From contig UESW01001778.1 in assembly GCA_900491605.1 (NCBI GenBank), positions 1 through 64,000 on the forward strand: a stretch of DNA of 64,000 nucleotides, in the 5' to 3' direction. Below, piece after piece: positions 42,833 to 56,211 of the stretch. The notes below the pieces were generated by a model that had not been told where the DNA came from, did no database searches, and saw only the letters and a program-made list of their open reading frames with translations. The position numbers were made by a program, and so were the translations under genes. Origin of the DNA: Calamus simplicifolius. Its lineage: Eukaryota > Streptophyta > Magnoliopsida > Arecales > Arecaceae. Numbering within the stretch: position 1 is the stretch's first letter; each line of letters opens with the position of its first letter.

Positions 42833-45800
42833 ATGGCGCATCGGCTGCTGAGAGACGCGCAGGCCGACGGATGGGAGCGCTCCGACTTTCCCATCATCTG
42901 CGAGTCCTGCCTTGGTGACAACCCCTACGTTCGAATGGTACGTCTTCTTTCTTCCAACCTCTCTTCTCTTATCTCTAACCCTCTTCCTTCTTTCGAAGCG
43001 GATCATAGTTAGAGACCCTAGCCACAGATGCAAAAGGAGCAGGAACCCTAGTCGTATTTTCCAATTCCTTCATTCGTTCTCTGGTTTGGTGTTCTAATAG
43101 AAAGGTTTCTAATTAGGTATAGAGGAAGCATGGGAGGATTAGGACATCCGAGTCTTGATTAAACTGAGTGCTGTTGATCTCTTTTATTAAACGATGATCA
43201 GATCTTGTGAAGGTTCGTTCGATTAGATTTGTGATTGAGATTGCGTTTCTTCTTTCGCCGTGTTCTAAGAAGGGGCAAATAAGGACGCCTGCGAAATCCC
43301 TAGGTCTTTCCAGACAAAGGAAGTGAAAGCCAAGGTTTATTTTCTCGAATTTTATGCTCATATAGTTGTCGGGTTTGGTTTTTCTTTTAGCGTTCAGAAA
43401 TCATATTTGTTAATTATTACTGCAAAAATGAAGCTTTTGGACGATTTGATTAGTGGATCACAGATCTAGGTCTGGTAAAACAGACCTTTTTTTCGTTAAA
43501 TAAAGACTGAAATCTCTTGAAGGTTTGTTGAAGAGTATTGGCGACTGCAATAGAAGCTCTTTCTTCCATTCTCTTCGTCTTCAAAGGTTAAAACTAACTG
43601 AAATCCTAATCATATATGGCGATTGAAACTCTACTCTTTTACACCCCCCGTGTATATATGTGTAGTTTCCGCTTAACTTTGGTTTACTTTTGGCGTTCAA
43701 GAACTTTTTTAGTCAGTTAGGGTAGTATGGGACTACGTTGGTTTTTTGAATCTGGAGTTGCAGGTCTCGCCAAACGTAGTGTCTAAGACTCAGAATTCAG
43801 ATTTGATTTTCAGTAGTTAGAATAATAAAGGAATTCGTTGGGTCTGATTAAACGCAGCAGTTGGCCCCTTTATTTCTGTTAAAATTCAACCTTTAAAATT
43901 TGTTCTGATAGGATAAAATCTTGACCAGTACTTGAACATGTATTTGACTTCTTTTAGTGCTCACAACTGGTTTGGGTTTGAGTAAGAATGGTTTGGTCTA
44001 TGAATGTGGTATTCTTTGGTGGCAATGACTTTTTCTTCATTTGACATGGTCTTGTATCATGGTCTTTTGTTTCATATGCTGAGTTAAAATTTCATTGTGG
44101 AAGTGAGCAATGACATTCATGGTATCTTTGCTTGGATTGCACAGACGAGGGCAGATTACGACAAGGAGTGTAAGATCTGCACACGGCCATTTACGGTCTT
44201 CAGGTGGAGACCAGGACGCGATGCAAGATACAAAAAGTCGGAGATCTGCCAGACATGTTGCAAACTTAAAAACGTGTGCCAGGTCTGCCTCTTGGATCTT
44301 GAGTATGGGTTGCCTGTTCAGGTTCGGGACACTGCCTTAACTATCAATTCCAACGATGCGATCCCGAAGAGTGACGTGAATAGGGAGTATTTTGCAGAAG
44401 AACATGATCGCAGGGTATGTTAGTGAACAGCTTCTACATATTCTTATGCTAACTTGCTTTTTAACTTTATTTTTTTACTAGTATCACATTCATACGAATC
44501 GTTTACAGCTAAAGAATTTTTTTTTGGTCTGTCTTTATATGTGGCCATTCCTTATTCTTTGTCGTGGCAGGGTACTTAATGTAACATTTTTTGTGTACAT
44601 TTGTTTTTCTTGGATCAGTGCCTTACAAGAGGATTTAGTAGATATTGAACATGATAGTGTTATCCTGGATATGCAACAGATTTTAATTACTTTTTTTAAA
44701 AAATTGATTGAGGTCTGTAGGTAGGAATTTTATTTTATTTTATTTTATTGGCATTGCAAAAGAAACGAAGGCACATTGTAAAAGAATTTACTGTTGTATT
44801 GAATTTTAGATTTCCTCCCAATATCAGCTCTTCTAGACTAAGAAATCCTTTTCTATATCCAAGAGTTATATTCTCTATGACAGAAGATGGATCACTTGAT
44901 TTTATTTTATTCATTAATGAGATTAATTGGTAAAGCAATTTCTATCTGCAGTTTAATGGTCTCCATGAAAGCAACTTTTACTTTTCGACTCCAAATTGGT
45001 GCTTTGGGAATAATTGCATGATAAAAGTAATATTCAATCAATTCAAGCATCACTGTTCTCCTTTAATTGCTTGATGATGTTTACAGCAAATCACTTTATG
45101 ATCAATTGCAGTATATGTATTTTCATTGATTGTGGACTACTAAGCATGATAGACTATGGAGTCTAAAATTTTACACTTCCCAAAGATTAAGAAGATGAAA
45201 CTTTTAAAATGCTACATCATTGGGAAAAGATACTTTTGGCAGATTTGGCTTGAAGTAAGCTTGGCCAGGTTTCCCATGGAAGTGAATGCAAACATTACAA
45301 AAAACACAAATTTACTTCTTAAATTCTGATGATATGTATTTGTTGAGAAATATAAGAAAACTTGGTATTTTGCTAAAGAATCCTGAAAATCAATCATTAT
45401 TGTCAGAGTTAGTTTATGTACTGATTAAAGAACAATGCTTTTATTTTTAAAATCAAGGTGGTCTTTGAAGTGAACACATCTGCTAAAGAAAGGCACATCT
45501 GAGAGCGCATCATTAGTAGTCCTAGTTCGAGGAAATTCTAGAAGTTATAAACTTATGATTATCAATAAGGATTGCATGAACACAATAAATTTTTGAGGTA
45601 TAATAGTGTGTGTTAGTCATAGATAGTGAAAGGAAAAAATAGAAGACAAATATAATGAAAAAGAATAAAGGGAAGGGTTTTGATGGGTTTTTTTTACTGC
45701 TGTTGAGGATGTAACAGTTCTCTCAACTCAACTCATCTAAGCCTTTTCCCAACTACATGGGGTCGGCTACATGAGTCTGCTTCCTCTACTCTGTTCTATT

Positions 45801-48800
45801 TAGGACCAAGTCGATATTTAAATTACAAATAGTTATATCTCTTTTAATTTTTCTGTTCATGTTAATTTAGGTCTACCTCTATCTCTATCCTTATCATGAA
45901 TTGTTAAAATATCACTCTTTTTAACTGAAGCATTTAAAGGTCTACGTTGCATATGTTCGAAACACCATAATTGATTTTCTCTCATTTTATCTTCAATTGG
46001 GGTTATTCCTATCATTTCTCTTATATATTTATTTCTAATTCTATCTTTTAAAGTTTTACCACATATCCATCTTAACATACGCATTTCTGTTACACTTAAT
46101 TTATTTACATGTTGTTTCAATATTGCTCAACACTCTGTTCCATATGGCATAGCTAGCCTAACAGCAATTTTATAGAAGTTTTTTAAAATTTTAATGGGAT
46201 GCGCCGATCATATAATACTTCCGAAGCACTCCTCCACTTAATCCATCCTGCTTTAACTTTATGATTCATATCTTCACCTATTTTACCTCCTTGCTAGATA
46301 ATTGATCCCAAATACTTAAATTTTTTACTCCTTGATATCTTTTGACTTGCAATCTTTACTATTTCTTCATTTGTATTTTTACTCCCGCTAAAATTACATT
46401 TCATGTATTCAGTTTTAGTTCTACTAATCTTAAAACTTTTAGATTCTAAAGCCTCTCTCCAAATCTCTAGCTTAGTATTTACTCCGGATTTAGTTTCATC
46501 AATCAACACTATATCATCTGCAAATAACATACACCATGGGATATCATTTTGAATATGTTTGGTTAATTCATCCATAACTAATACAAAAAGATACGAGTTT
46601 AAGGCAGATCCTTGATGTAAACCTACAGTAAATAAAAACTCATTAGTTTCTCCTATTGTTGTTTTAACAATAGTTATTGCTCTATCATGCATATCTTTTA
46701 TCAATTCTATGTATCTTTTGGTAACTTCTTTTTTTCTAAAATCCATCATATTCTTTCTCTAAATCAATAAAGACTATATGAAGGTCTTTTTCTTCTCTAT
46801 ATCTCTCTATCAATCTTCTTAATAAATAAATAGTTTTCATGGCCGATCTTTCAGGCATAAATCCAAATTGATTATTTGACACCAAAGTTTTAGCTCTTAA
46901 TCGATTTTCTATTATTCTTTTCCATAATTTCATTGTATGGCTCATTAGCTTAATCCCTCTATAATTTGTACAGTTTTGAATATCTTTATTTTTGTATACG
47001 GGTATCAATATGCTTTTTCTTCGATCATCCGGCATTTTTTTAGTTATTACAATCCTGTTAAATAAATTGGTTAACCACATGACTCCGATTTCTCGTAAGC
47101 CTTTCCAAACCTCAATAGGGATTGCATCTGGTCCTAATGCCTTTGCATTTTTCATTTTACTCAAAGCCTTTTTAACCTTCAACATGCTAAATCTACGAAA
47201 AAAATTATACTTATTTGTTACTCCTAGGTTATCACATCCTTCTACTACCCTTAAATGTACCAAATTATTTTTATTTAATAATTTTTAAAATAACTTTTTC
47301 ATCGTTCTTTTATCTTTTCTTTTAAGACTCTTTCATCGTCATCCTTAATACATTTAATATAGTCAAGATCTTTTGCTAATTTATATATTTTTTCACCTTC
47401 TTTTCTCTTAGTTTTGCTAATTTCTTTTCTCTTAGTTTTGCTAATTTATATATAGTCTTTTCACCTTCTTTCATATCTAGTCTATTATATAAATCATTAT
47501 ACGCTTTAAGTTTAGCATTATTTACCGCTTTTTTAGCTTCTTTCTTTGCATTCCTATACTTTTTAAGATTTTTTTCATCCCTTGCCTCTTGCCAAATTTT
47601 ATAGTTTGTTCTTTTAAGCTTGATGACAGTTTGAACTTTCTCATTCCACCGCCAAGTTTTCTTTCCTACTAGTCCTGCTCCTTTTGATTCTCCTGGAACT
47701 TCTTTTGCTATGTTTTTTTTATGTACTTAGTTGCTTTTTCTGAGGATGTAACAGATCTATCTTTAAAATCTTGAAATTTTTACTGCAGAGCTTATGAGTA
47801 AGAATGGATCAAAACTACTTAATTGAAAGTCAAAGTAATCCTAGCTTTGTTGTCTTGACATTTTTGAGGGTTTTCTGGAAGGTAAGGTCTATTAAATGCC
47901 TAAGAGTCTTCCGTGAAAAATTGAAACCGCACCAAAGTGGTGAAATATTTACCTAGGATTTCAAGTGTTGGCCATTGCCAGGCCATTGCTGGCACCTGAA
48001 ACAGATTGGCATGGCACCTATTTAGTTTTTCATATTATTTTAATTAAAAAGTGCTTTGCAAATCTCTTTCCTTTTTTCAGTCTGGCCAGGTATGTGTCAT
48101 GTTAGCCACATGCCGACACACCTTGTTCTATGAACACTTAAATCCTTGTGTAAGGCTAGCATGAGATATGATACATGTTTCACCTCACTTAAGTTTTGTT
48201 GGTTTTAAATCTAATTTAATCCACTTGCAATTCTTGATATGTTAGTCTGCCTGTTGGTTCCCCCATGCATTTTTCCTTGCTTGCCACTGCATTATCTATG
48301 CCAATCAATGGCTAAGAATTATTTCAAGGCAAGATCTCTTTAGTTGTAGCACTGCCTTGCAATGAGCCACATCACATATGCAAAGTCTAGAAGTTGGTGA
48401 AACTGCTTATGAAGTAAAGGAAACTCGAGATTAGGAGCTTGTTGGCAGTTCAGGAATAAGTTGTATATTTTTTTGAAGAAATATGAAGCAAAAAAAGCAC
48501 CTCAGTTTGATTCATTAATTAGTGCAGTCTCTGTTTGTGTTGCTCCTTGTGGGAGCAGAGATACATTCTGATGGCACAATCCTCCTGTGGCACCTTAGTT
48601 TGATTCATTAATGACTGCAATCTCTGATGGCACAAGCACTTCATTTATTGTATTCTATGTATGATGTCACTGAAATTTTCCAGTTGGATCAACTCAACAA
48701 TCATACCACTACATGCCCACCTATGTTTATATAATTTTCCATTTGGACAGACTTATAGATTTTAGCGGGGTGTGTCCATTTGGCTTCTGGACCTGACTAG

Positions 48801-50989
48801 AATGTGGGAACATATCCCAAGTTGAATTTGTAACTGACCTCGTGACCTCATATCTATGATCCAGACAAGCAATAAATAAAAGTTGATTGCATTAACTGGT
48901 AATTGGTACTATTTACAGCTGTTATGTTTAGAATCTACTCTTATCTTGCATACATATATGCTTGTTTTTTTAGCATCTAGACAAAGTGTTGTCTCTTCTT
49001 TTGTTGACATATTACCTCCATTACAGGCTAGAGCTGGCATAGATTATGAGTCTTCATATGGAAAGGCACGTCCAAATGACACCATTTTAAAGCTTCAAAG
49101 GACAACACCATATTACAAAAGAAACCGGGCACATGTCTGTAGCTTTTATGCGCGTGGTGAATGCACACGTGGTGCTGAATGCCCATATCGGCATGAGATG
49201 CCTGTTACCGGGGAGTTATCTCAACAGAACATAAAAGATCGGTACTATGGGTACGTATGACAGCTGACCAAGGTTTGCTATCTGCATTAAGCATCTGGTG
49301 CAAACCATTAGGTTTCGCATGCCATCTTAAACAGTATCTACCAAACCTAGGACGTGAGTTAGCACTTCAGTACCATTGATCAAAATATAATCTTTCGATA
49401 GGCAGTAAGATGCTTATATTTTATATCATATGCTATTGTCTTTAAGTTCCTCATCTTTGATTGAGATCGTTTGCTGTACTTGCTTTTATGCTCCATTGAG
49501 ACCATCTTTCTAGCTAGCATGATATGCATGCCAGTGATACAACACAAATAAAATTGCTATGAGATTGAGTGTGGTGCAATTGTTTCATGCAAGCTATGAT
49601 TTTAGAGTCATTTTACCTTGATGCTTGCTTTTGCTATGATGACTGGATATTGGTTGCCTTTTGACCAAATCATGCAAGTCCAGCAGTTCTTAAATTTTTG
49701 CAGTCCATTTTTCAGAATACCTCCTAGGTCCAATAAAAGATGATTGATTTAGTCCATAGCAGGTCAATTAGAAACGCTGGCAATTTTGTACCTCATCTGT
49801 TCATGAAAAAATCTGGATCTTGGAGGACATGGTAAACTATAAGTACCGATGAAGCTCTAATGAGCTGGTCATTGCCTCATTGGCACTATTAGATTGTGGG
49901 TTAAAGCAAATTTGTTTTATGGATAGAGTTCAAATGGGCTTCAAGATATTGGTGAGGTACCCACTGACTCAACAAATCTGAATCTGGATTTCAGAACATT
50001 CTGTCTGCTGATCTTGTGCACCTCATCATTCTGATCAGTCTTAATTATCTGCTCGGGAATTCTCTGCATTTTTTCACTTTGTTTTGATTTTTTCCCCACT
50101 GAATTGTTGTTTTCTCATAATGATGGCGTCTCTTGTTTGTAGGGTGAATGACCCAGTCGCTATGAAGCTCTTAAGCAAGGCAGGTGAGATGCCATCTCTG
50201 ACTCCCCCAGAAGATGAGAGCATAAGGACGCTGTACGTTGGGGGCCTTGATGCCCGAATCACCGAGCAGGATCTGAGGGATCACTTCTATGCCCATGGTG
50301 AGATTGAGTCAATCAGGATGGTGCTTCAACGAGCATGTGCCTTTGTGACATACACAACAAGAGAAGGAGCAGAAAAGGCTGCAGAGGATCTAGCCAACAA
50401 GCTGGTCATTAAAGGAGTGCGTCTGAAGCTGATGTGGGGAAAGCCACAGATCTCCAAACCAGAAGGAGAGGTACCAGATGATGAGGCTGTGAGGCAAGGG
50501 CTTGTGTCACATGTAGGGATGCTTCCAAGGGCTGTTATATCCCAGCAGCAAAGCAACCAGCAGCCTCAACCACCAGGCACGCAGGACCAACAGCAGCCAC
50601 CGCTCCATTACTTTAACATTCCTGCTCCACCCCCAGCAGAGCGAACCGTCTACCCCTCCATGGACCCTCAGAGAATGGGCGCTCTAGTCCCTTCTCATGA
50701 AACAAGTGATAGCAAAGGGGGATCGGACAAACCACCACCACCACAGCAGCAGGGACTGCTGCGAGCACCAAATAGCTCAGGGCAATCATACCCTCTTTTG
50801 CCACCACATCTTCAGGGCCAGTACCCACAGTATTATCCACCATACGGATACATGGCCCCACCACTGCCGCCTTATCAGCAGCAGTATCCTCCTTACCAGT
50901 CTATGATGGCTCCACCCCCACCTCCGGCTGCACCTCCTACAGGGCAGCAGTACCCTCCAGGTGCACCTGGGTCGTCTTCTCAGAGCTGA
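42833..50989 (+). CDS. Zinc finger CCCH/RRM splicing factor, RBM22/MAC5-type (four exons)
   Basis: Component of the NTC-related part of the spliceosome, nuclear; Arabidopsis MAC5A/B and human RBM22 are the family. Exons 42833-42937, 44145-44414, 49027-49250 and 50143-50989 join in phase with GT...AG introns and give 481 residues, the usual length. The N-terminus [20 protein letters not shown] is the family's conserved start. Then Cys-rich zinc-binding segments ([28 protein letters not shown]), a CCCH finger at 163-181 (C-X7-C-X5-C-X3-H in [19 protein letters not shown]), an RRM at about 228-302 (RNP2 LYVGGL, RNP1 RACAFVTY), and a Pro/Gln-rich tail. Intron 2 (4.6 kb) carries a LINE. No defects seen. 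Confidence 0.95.
45718..47740 (-). mobile_element. RTE-type LINE, 5'-truncated, in intron 2 of the MAC5-like gene
   Basis: Flanked by a perfect 14-bp direct repeat TGAGGATGTAACAG at 45704-45717 and 47741-47754. Inserted antisense to the host gene. The 3' end (left) shows the typical plant RTE tail, complement of CTCAACTCAACTCATCTAAG, after GACCCCATGTAGTTGGG. The element lacks its endonuclease and begins in the segment before RT (47200-47740), which is Lys-rich. It is about 2.0 kb. Confidence 0.9.
45857..47263 (-). pseudogene. LINE reverse transcriptase, frame-broken
   Basis: Target-primed reverse transcriptase of the RTE group. Read from the right: [60 protein letters not shown] (47263-46736), then in another frame [20 protein letters not shown] and the active-site box [13 protein letters not shown] (FADD) (46749-46294), then a C-terminal part [20 protein letters not shown] (46120-45857). 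Frame changes near 46740 and between 46290 and 46120 make it inactive. Confidence 0.9.
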
Positions 50990-51954
50990 GATAGTTTTTG
51001 GCTATGTTTCTTCTTGTATTCATGTTCTCTTTGTTGCCCATACGATCAGGCTTTCTGCATTACTCAATTAGTATATGGATATGATATAATCTATACTCTG
51101 GCACTCTCTGTGATATGATTGAATTTGGGAGGTTTAGGATCAAGGATGGTGTATGCTGTTTATCTTTGATATCCAGAGATGTTCTTGCTTGCAGTCTTGA
51201 GGAGCTTTCCACATCAGACATGAGGTTGAAATTCATGTTTGCAGGTCCAGTAAGCTCCAAGAGCAATACATCTGAACCATAGCGCATTTGCACCCCAATT
51301 CCAAGATGGTTGAGTTCAAAACCATGGGTTACAGCCGATGCTTATAAAGCCTGTCCAGTTTTACGGTTTTATTTTTGATAGCAGGATAAGTTCTTGCCTG
51401 GATAAGATTCATCTGTATCAATTGATACTGCTTTGAAGGATACTGTTCGGTAGTTTTAATTATAAAGACCTTCCCAAACTTCATATATATAGATCCTTTG
51501 TTTGTTGTTCATATTGCACTCAGTAATTAAGTGATGCTTTTAATCATTAATTGATTGATGTTAAAGAGAATCCGAAACTGTAATCTGTTATCTCAATTAA
51601 GCAATAATTCTGCTCTGAAATTCTGCTTGCGTGTGCACACAATAAGAGGCTGTCTAGCCGACAAATCATCAAGATGATTTCCCCCCTCGAAGACATGAAA
51701 TTAATAATAATTTTTTACTCAGAAAGTGACATTGATTGAAACTTTTTCTGAATAAAATAATGGATGCTATAACCATGCCTATTATATAACAAGAAATAAT
51801 GAATTAATGACACTAGAATAACAAATGGCTTTGTTTGATTACGTGACTTTTTGTATAAAATGAATACTGTTCATTTAAACTGGAAGATTTTAATGGGATA
51901 TGCACAATGCAATGGGTTTTCCACGTATTTGTGTAGAGTGATAAGAGGAGATAG
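50990..51954. other. 3' flank of the MAC5-like gene
   Basis: Likely contains the 3' untranslated region; no clear single polyadenylation signal stands out. No gene recognised. Confidence 0.5.
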
Positions 51955-53640
51955 CTGGGTTATTTATGGGAGCAAAGGAGAGCACCAAGGTTGAGACACT
52001 GTCGAGACAGTGTATCCTGCCCCAATGGACCACAGTAGAAAGTAATTAGATGAAGGAACAGAATATTGGCATAACAACTTCCAAACCGAAAAAGCACACT
52101 TAGGTAGAATATAAGCATGCCAATCACCCTAAAACTGATATTTAGCATGAAAAACTCTAGCACAAAGACCCATGGGATGAAGCAGCAACGTCTGACCTGC
52201 AAATCGCCCAAACAAAATCTTCCCTCTAGGAATACCCAATCTCTCCTCATTTGAAGGTCTACAGGTGACATCCCAGGCAATAGTATGAATAGCTCGCTGA
52301 TTAAAACAATGCCCGCATAGAAAACTATGAATAAGATGGAAAAATCAAGCTACAAATCCTTTAGGGACCACCACATTAGATACAATATGCATTGGAATAG
52401 ACAAATAAGACTGATGTAATAAGTTACCCTACCAGGAAAAGAAAGGTATCTCCAAGTTTAAGATTCCATTCACTCAAAAATCCTCTCTTTCAAAGGTTGG
52501 ATATCTTGAGAAAGAAATTTTAAACCCCTGGGAGAGATCTCCAAGTAAGATTCAAGCATTCGGACACAACGAACATCCAAAATATCTAGCAATTCTGACT
52601 TTACATTAGAGAGGATCCTTGGGCTAAACTGGACTATTGACTTATGAAAGTTCACAAACTGCCTAGATTAACTATAATAATCAAGAATAGCTACCTAAAA
52701 GGCCAAGCAATTATTTTTCATAGTTTGAGAGTGAAGTAAACAATATTGACCTTTGGGCTCCTTCTATAAGGTTGAAAACCCTTGATTTTCTTCAAAACAA
52801 CCACTTGATCAATACTCCTAGTGATCATTTCAGCACATAATATAATGGTAGGAACACAAAGGGCATCCTTGGCACAAACTCCATAAAAGATATAAAAAAG
52901 TCAGAAGAAGATCCATTAATTAAAATAGCGAAGATAGGAGTCCTAATGCATCCCCTAATCTAAATAATAAATCTAGGAGGAAAATGAAAATAAGCAAGAA
53001 CCACAAAAAGATAATCCCAATTAATTCTATCATAAACTCTTTCCGTATCCAGCTTTACATCCATAAGAGATCTAGTCCTAGGAGCTTAAGAAAAGAATGA
53101 ATCTCCTACTTGGCAATTAAAATGTTATTAAAAATACTCCACCTTGGCACAAACGCTGCTTGTTCTTCAAAAATTAGCTCAAGTAAGAATAATTTAAGTC
53201 TGTCGGTCATAATTTTAACCACAAGCTTATAAATTGTGTTACATAAACTAATGGATCTAAACTGCATTGGAGTCTTAGGGTCCGCACATTTTGGAATTAA
53301 AGTGATAAAGGTCGGCTTTCTAGGCTCTAGGCATGATATTATTATGAAAAAATTGTTTCACAGTTAAACAGATATCCTACTCAACAAAGTGCCAATACAT
53401 CTTGAAAAAGCCATGTTGAAACCCATTTAGTCCAGGAGCCTCCTTATCAGAGGGCATCAAAGCAGCTCAAATCTCAACATCAGAAACATCTGGAGCAAAA
53501 GCTCACCTTTTAAGTCAGATACATAAATATATTACAAGACAGAAGGAAGGAGCCATGCAAGATATCGTAGCAAACCAACAAGCCTGGACTCTTGGAACAC
53601 CATTTTGATCTTAGCTTTGAATATAGGACCTTTGAAAAAG
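51955..53640 (-). pseudogene. Heavily decayed L1-type LINE remnant
   Basis: On the minus strand, RT phrases appear between stops and shifts: TFITLIPKCADPKTPMQFRS and SLCNTIYKLVVKIMTDRL (about 53190-53310), IFNNILIAKQEIHSFL (about 53080-53130), SIPMHIVSNVVVPKGFVA (about 52340-52400), and SLCARVF-like LCARVFHAKYQF near 52130-52190 as in the C-terminal zf-RVT region of plant L1s. The order matches an L1 pol read right to left. Neither end was located. Confidence 0.7.
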
Positions 53641-56211
53641 CCACCTCAAAGGATTTGTATCCTTAAATAATAATAATATTTACTGCAAAAAATATGTTTT
53701 TTTAAAAATAATTATTAAAAAAATAATGTCACTCTCTTTTTGACATCATTCAAAAATAATGTCTTCCAAATGTCTTATTTTTCCTCAGACTTTTTTGCTG
53801 GGACCACCACCAAACCAAACCAGCTCAAAACCGGAATGGTTCAGCCTTTTGAAATGGTACAGGGGGGAGAACTAACTAAACCGCCACCAAATCAACCCCA
53901 AATCGATCATGCCAAACCAGCCCAATTTGGCCCGATTCATGGTAGTTCATGGCTTAGAGCTCCCTAGAGCTCCCTAATCCACCTGATTGGTATGCCACTG
54001 ATTCACTATGATACGTCCCATACTGAATTATATCGGTCTGATACCCAAATCGTACCAATTCCTAATAGAGCCCACCTTGCAAGAAAATATATTGTAAGTT
54101 TTTAACCATATCAATTGATAATGTACTAGGTGGAAATGAACTAGAAAGGATTTGGTCAAGCAATCTTTGTCCATTAAGCCTTTCATTAGAATTCTTTTTC
54201 CCCCTAATTAGAAAGGAATGTCTCTTGTATGCCAAAATTTTGTAAGCTTTAAGATGATCATGGAAAAATTTTGTAAGATTTAAGATGATTATGGAAAAAG
54301 ACTCTTCTAGATTTAATAAGATATAAACTTTCTAAGATACACAATATGAACTTTCTACATTTTATATTCTTTTTTTTCCTAGGAGAGCTTCCTATAACCT
54401 ACTTAACGAAAAGTTCCTAGATCCTACCAAGTAGAAAGAATAGCTATCAAGTAGGTAGAGAATGAAGATGTATAAATAATTTGAGTGCTTCTCTCTTTTA
54501 TTTCATCTCCTCTTCAACTTCTTTCTTCTATTTCCTTATATGACACTCTGTTACAAAACCAAATGTCTACTTTGATGAATGAACATGCTGGGACATATAG
54601 CCAGCCAAATCAGCCGTTAAAAATAACCAATCTATTTTTATAAACCTCAGATTTCAAGTGCATCTCCCACTTGCCTCTCCTACTATTTCCCTTGTTCAAT
54701 TGCTGAGCTGATTTGCCAACTTTCATACATATATAGGTATGTAGACTGCAGAATACATTTCTTTCCTCTAACCTGGACTTAATCTCTTAATCCCTTAGCT
54801 ATTTTCAACTTAAAAAAAATACGAATCCTCTAAATGTATTCCAAATTTCTGCTTCTTGCTGTCACAGACTGTTAAAACATGAGTTTTCTATAGACCTTGC
54901 ACTATATGCCCAAGAAACTATCTTTTAACAATCCAAAAGCCTCATATCATATTGCATATGAAACTCTGATTATACATTGCTTACTCCTTTGACTGATATT
55001 ATTTTTGTTGTGTTTTCCTTACTTTCTTGCAGAAAATCATTCCTTAGTTCCTTGCAATCCTCAAATTTGCACCTACCTATTTTTGCATATATTATGTGAT
55101 GTCAATAACGTAGAAATATTATATACATGAAAACAAATAGAATTCCTAGAGTATGACAGCAGAGGAAAAAAAAAAATCTGAAGTTTTCAAGAATACCTTC
55201 AAAATTTTCTCATCTCTCCTCCATTTTATAAATGCTTACTATTTCTTGTTTCAGTTATTTAAGGCTAAAAGAAACTCCTATGAGTTTTAGCCTATATGTT
55301 ATTTTCTCCAATCTCAAACCTTTACCTTGGGCAAGAAACTCAAGGAAGCATGCTCAGAAATAACATGTGAAGCTATGCCATATGCATCAATCAAGTTTTA
55401 AACCAAAACAAAAAAGAACAGAAAAATATTTTTTTAAAAAAAGTTTGTGATCTGAAAGCATATGTAAGATGTACCAGACCAAAAATACATCCCGAAGTGT
55501 CCTTTGTGGTTTATCTTTTGAATTTGATATCTTCTATCACACGCATAACCCCTCCCCCCTCCTCTTTCCATGTAAATCAAACGCTATTACATTACCACTC
55601 CTCAAAAGCACTAAGGTAATCAAGATCTGAACCTTCAGCCTCACCAAAAAATTTCGCTTTCTTCCTGAAGTTCTTTTCTTTGGACAAACAAATGAGAAAC
55701 TAGTCGAGAATGTTTTGATAGAAGTTTGGATCCGGAGGGCTGTTTCACAGAGAGATCAAGAAATCAAGATCAAACGATATGCATTAACACTGGCCCCTGC
55801 AGCTTATCTCTCTCAACTACCCGACATGCATGCACGAACAAAAAATGGCCCAACCAACTGATCCTATGTGCATCAAATCCACAAGACTGGCCAGAGCCAA
55901 AAGAGTTTCACATCCAATTTCACAAATCAGACACCGATCGAACTTGCATGCCATCCTCTTTTTCAAGCCACTAACGAATTGAAAAATAAAGCAAGAATTG
56001 CTAAAGCCGAATCATCAGAGCATCAAAGGCAGGCAAACCATCAACTACGATTCCTGGAACAAAAATCACATCAAAATCCCTCGACTCAAGAAACTCACAA
56101 AAATCCACTTAAGTCAACACATATCTTCAAATTTGTACATAATGAAACTAAGCCAAAAAACTTTAAGAAAGATTCATTCAATTAAAAACAAAAAAGAAGA
56201 AAGCATCCATC
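53641..56211. other. Intergenic region, no gene recognised
   Basis: AT-rich with no convincing frame. The small frames at 53740 and 55726-56288 lack homology I can recognise and low-complexity Lys/Asn/Ser content suggests chance. Confidence 0.5.
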
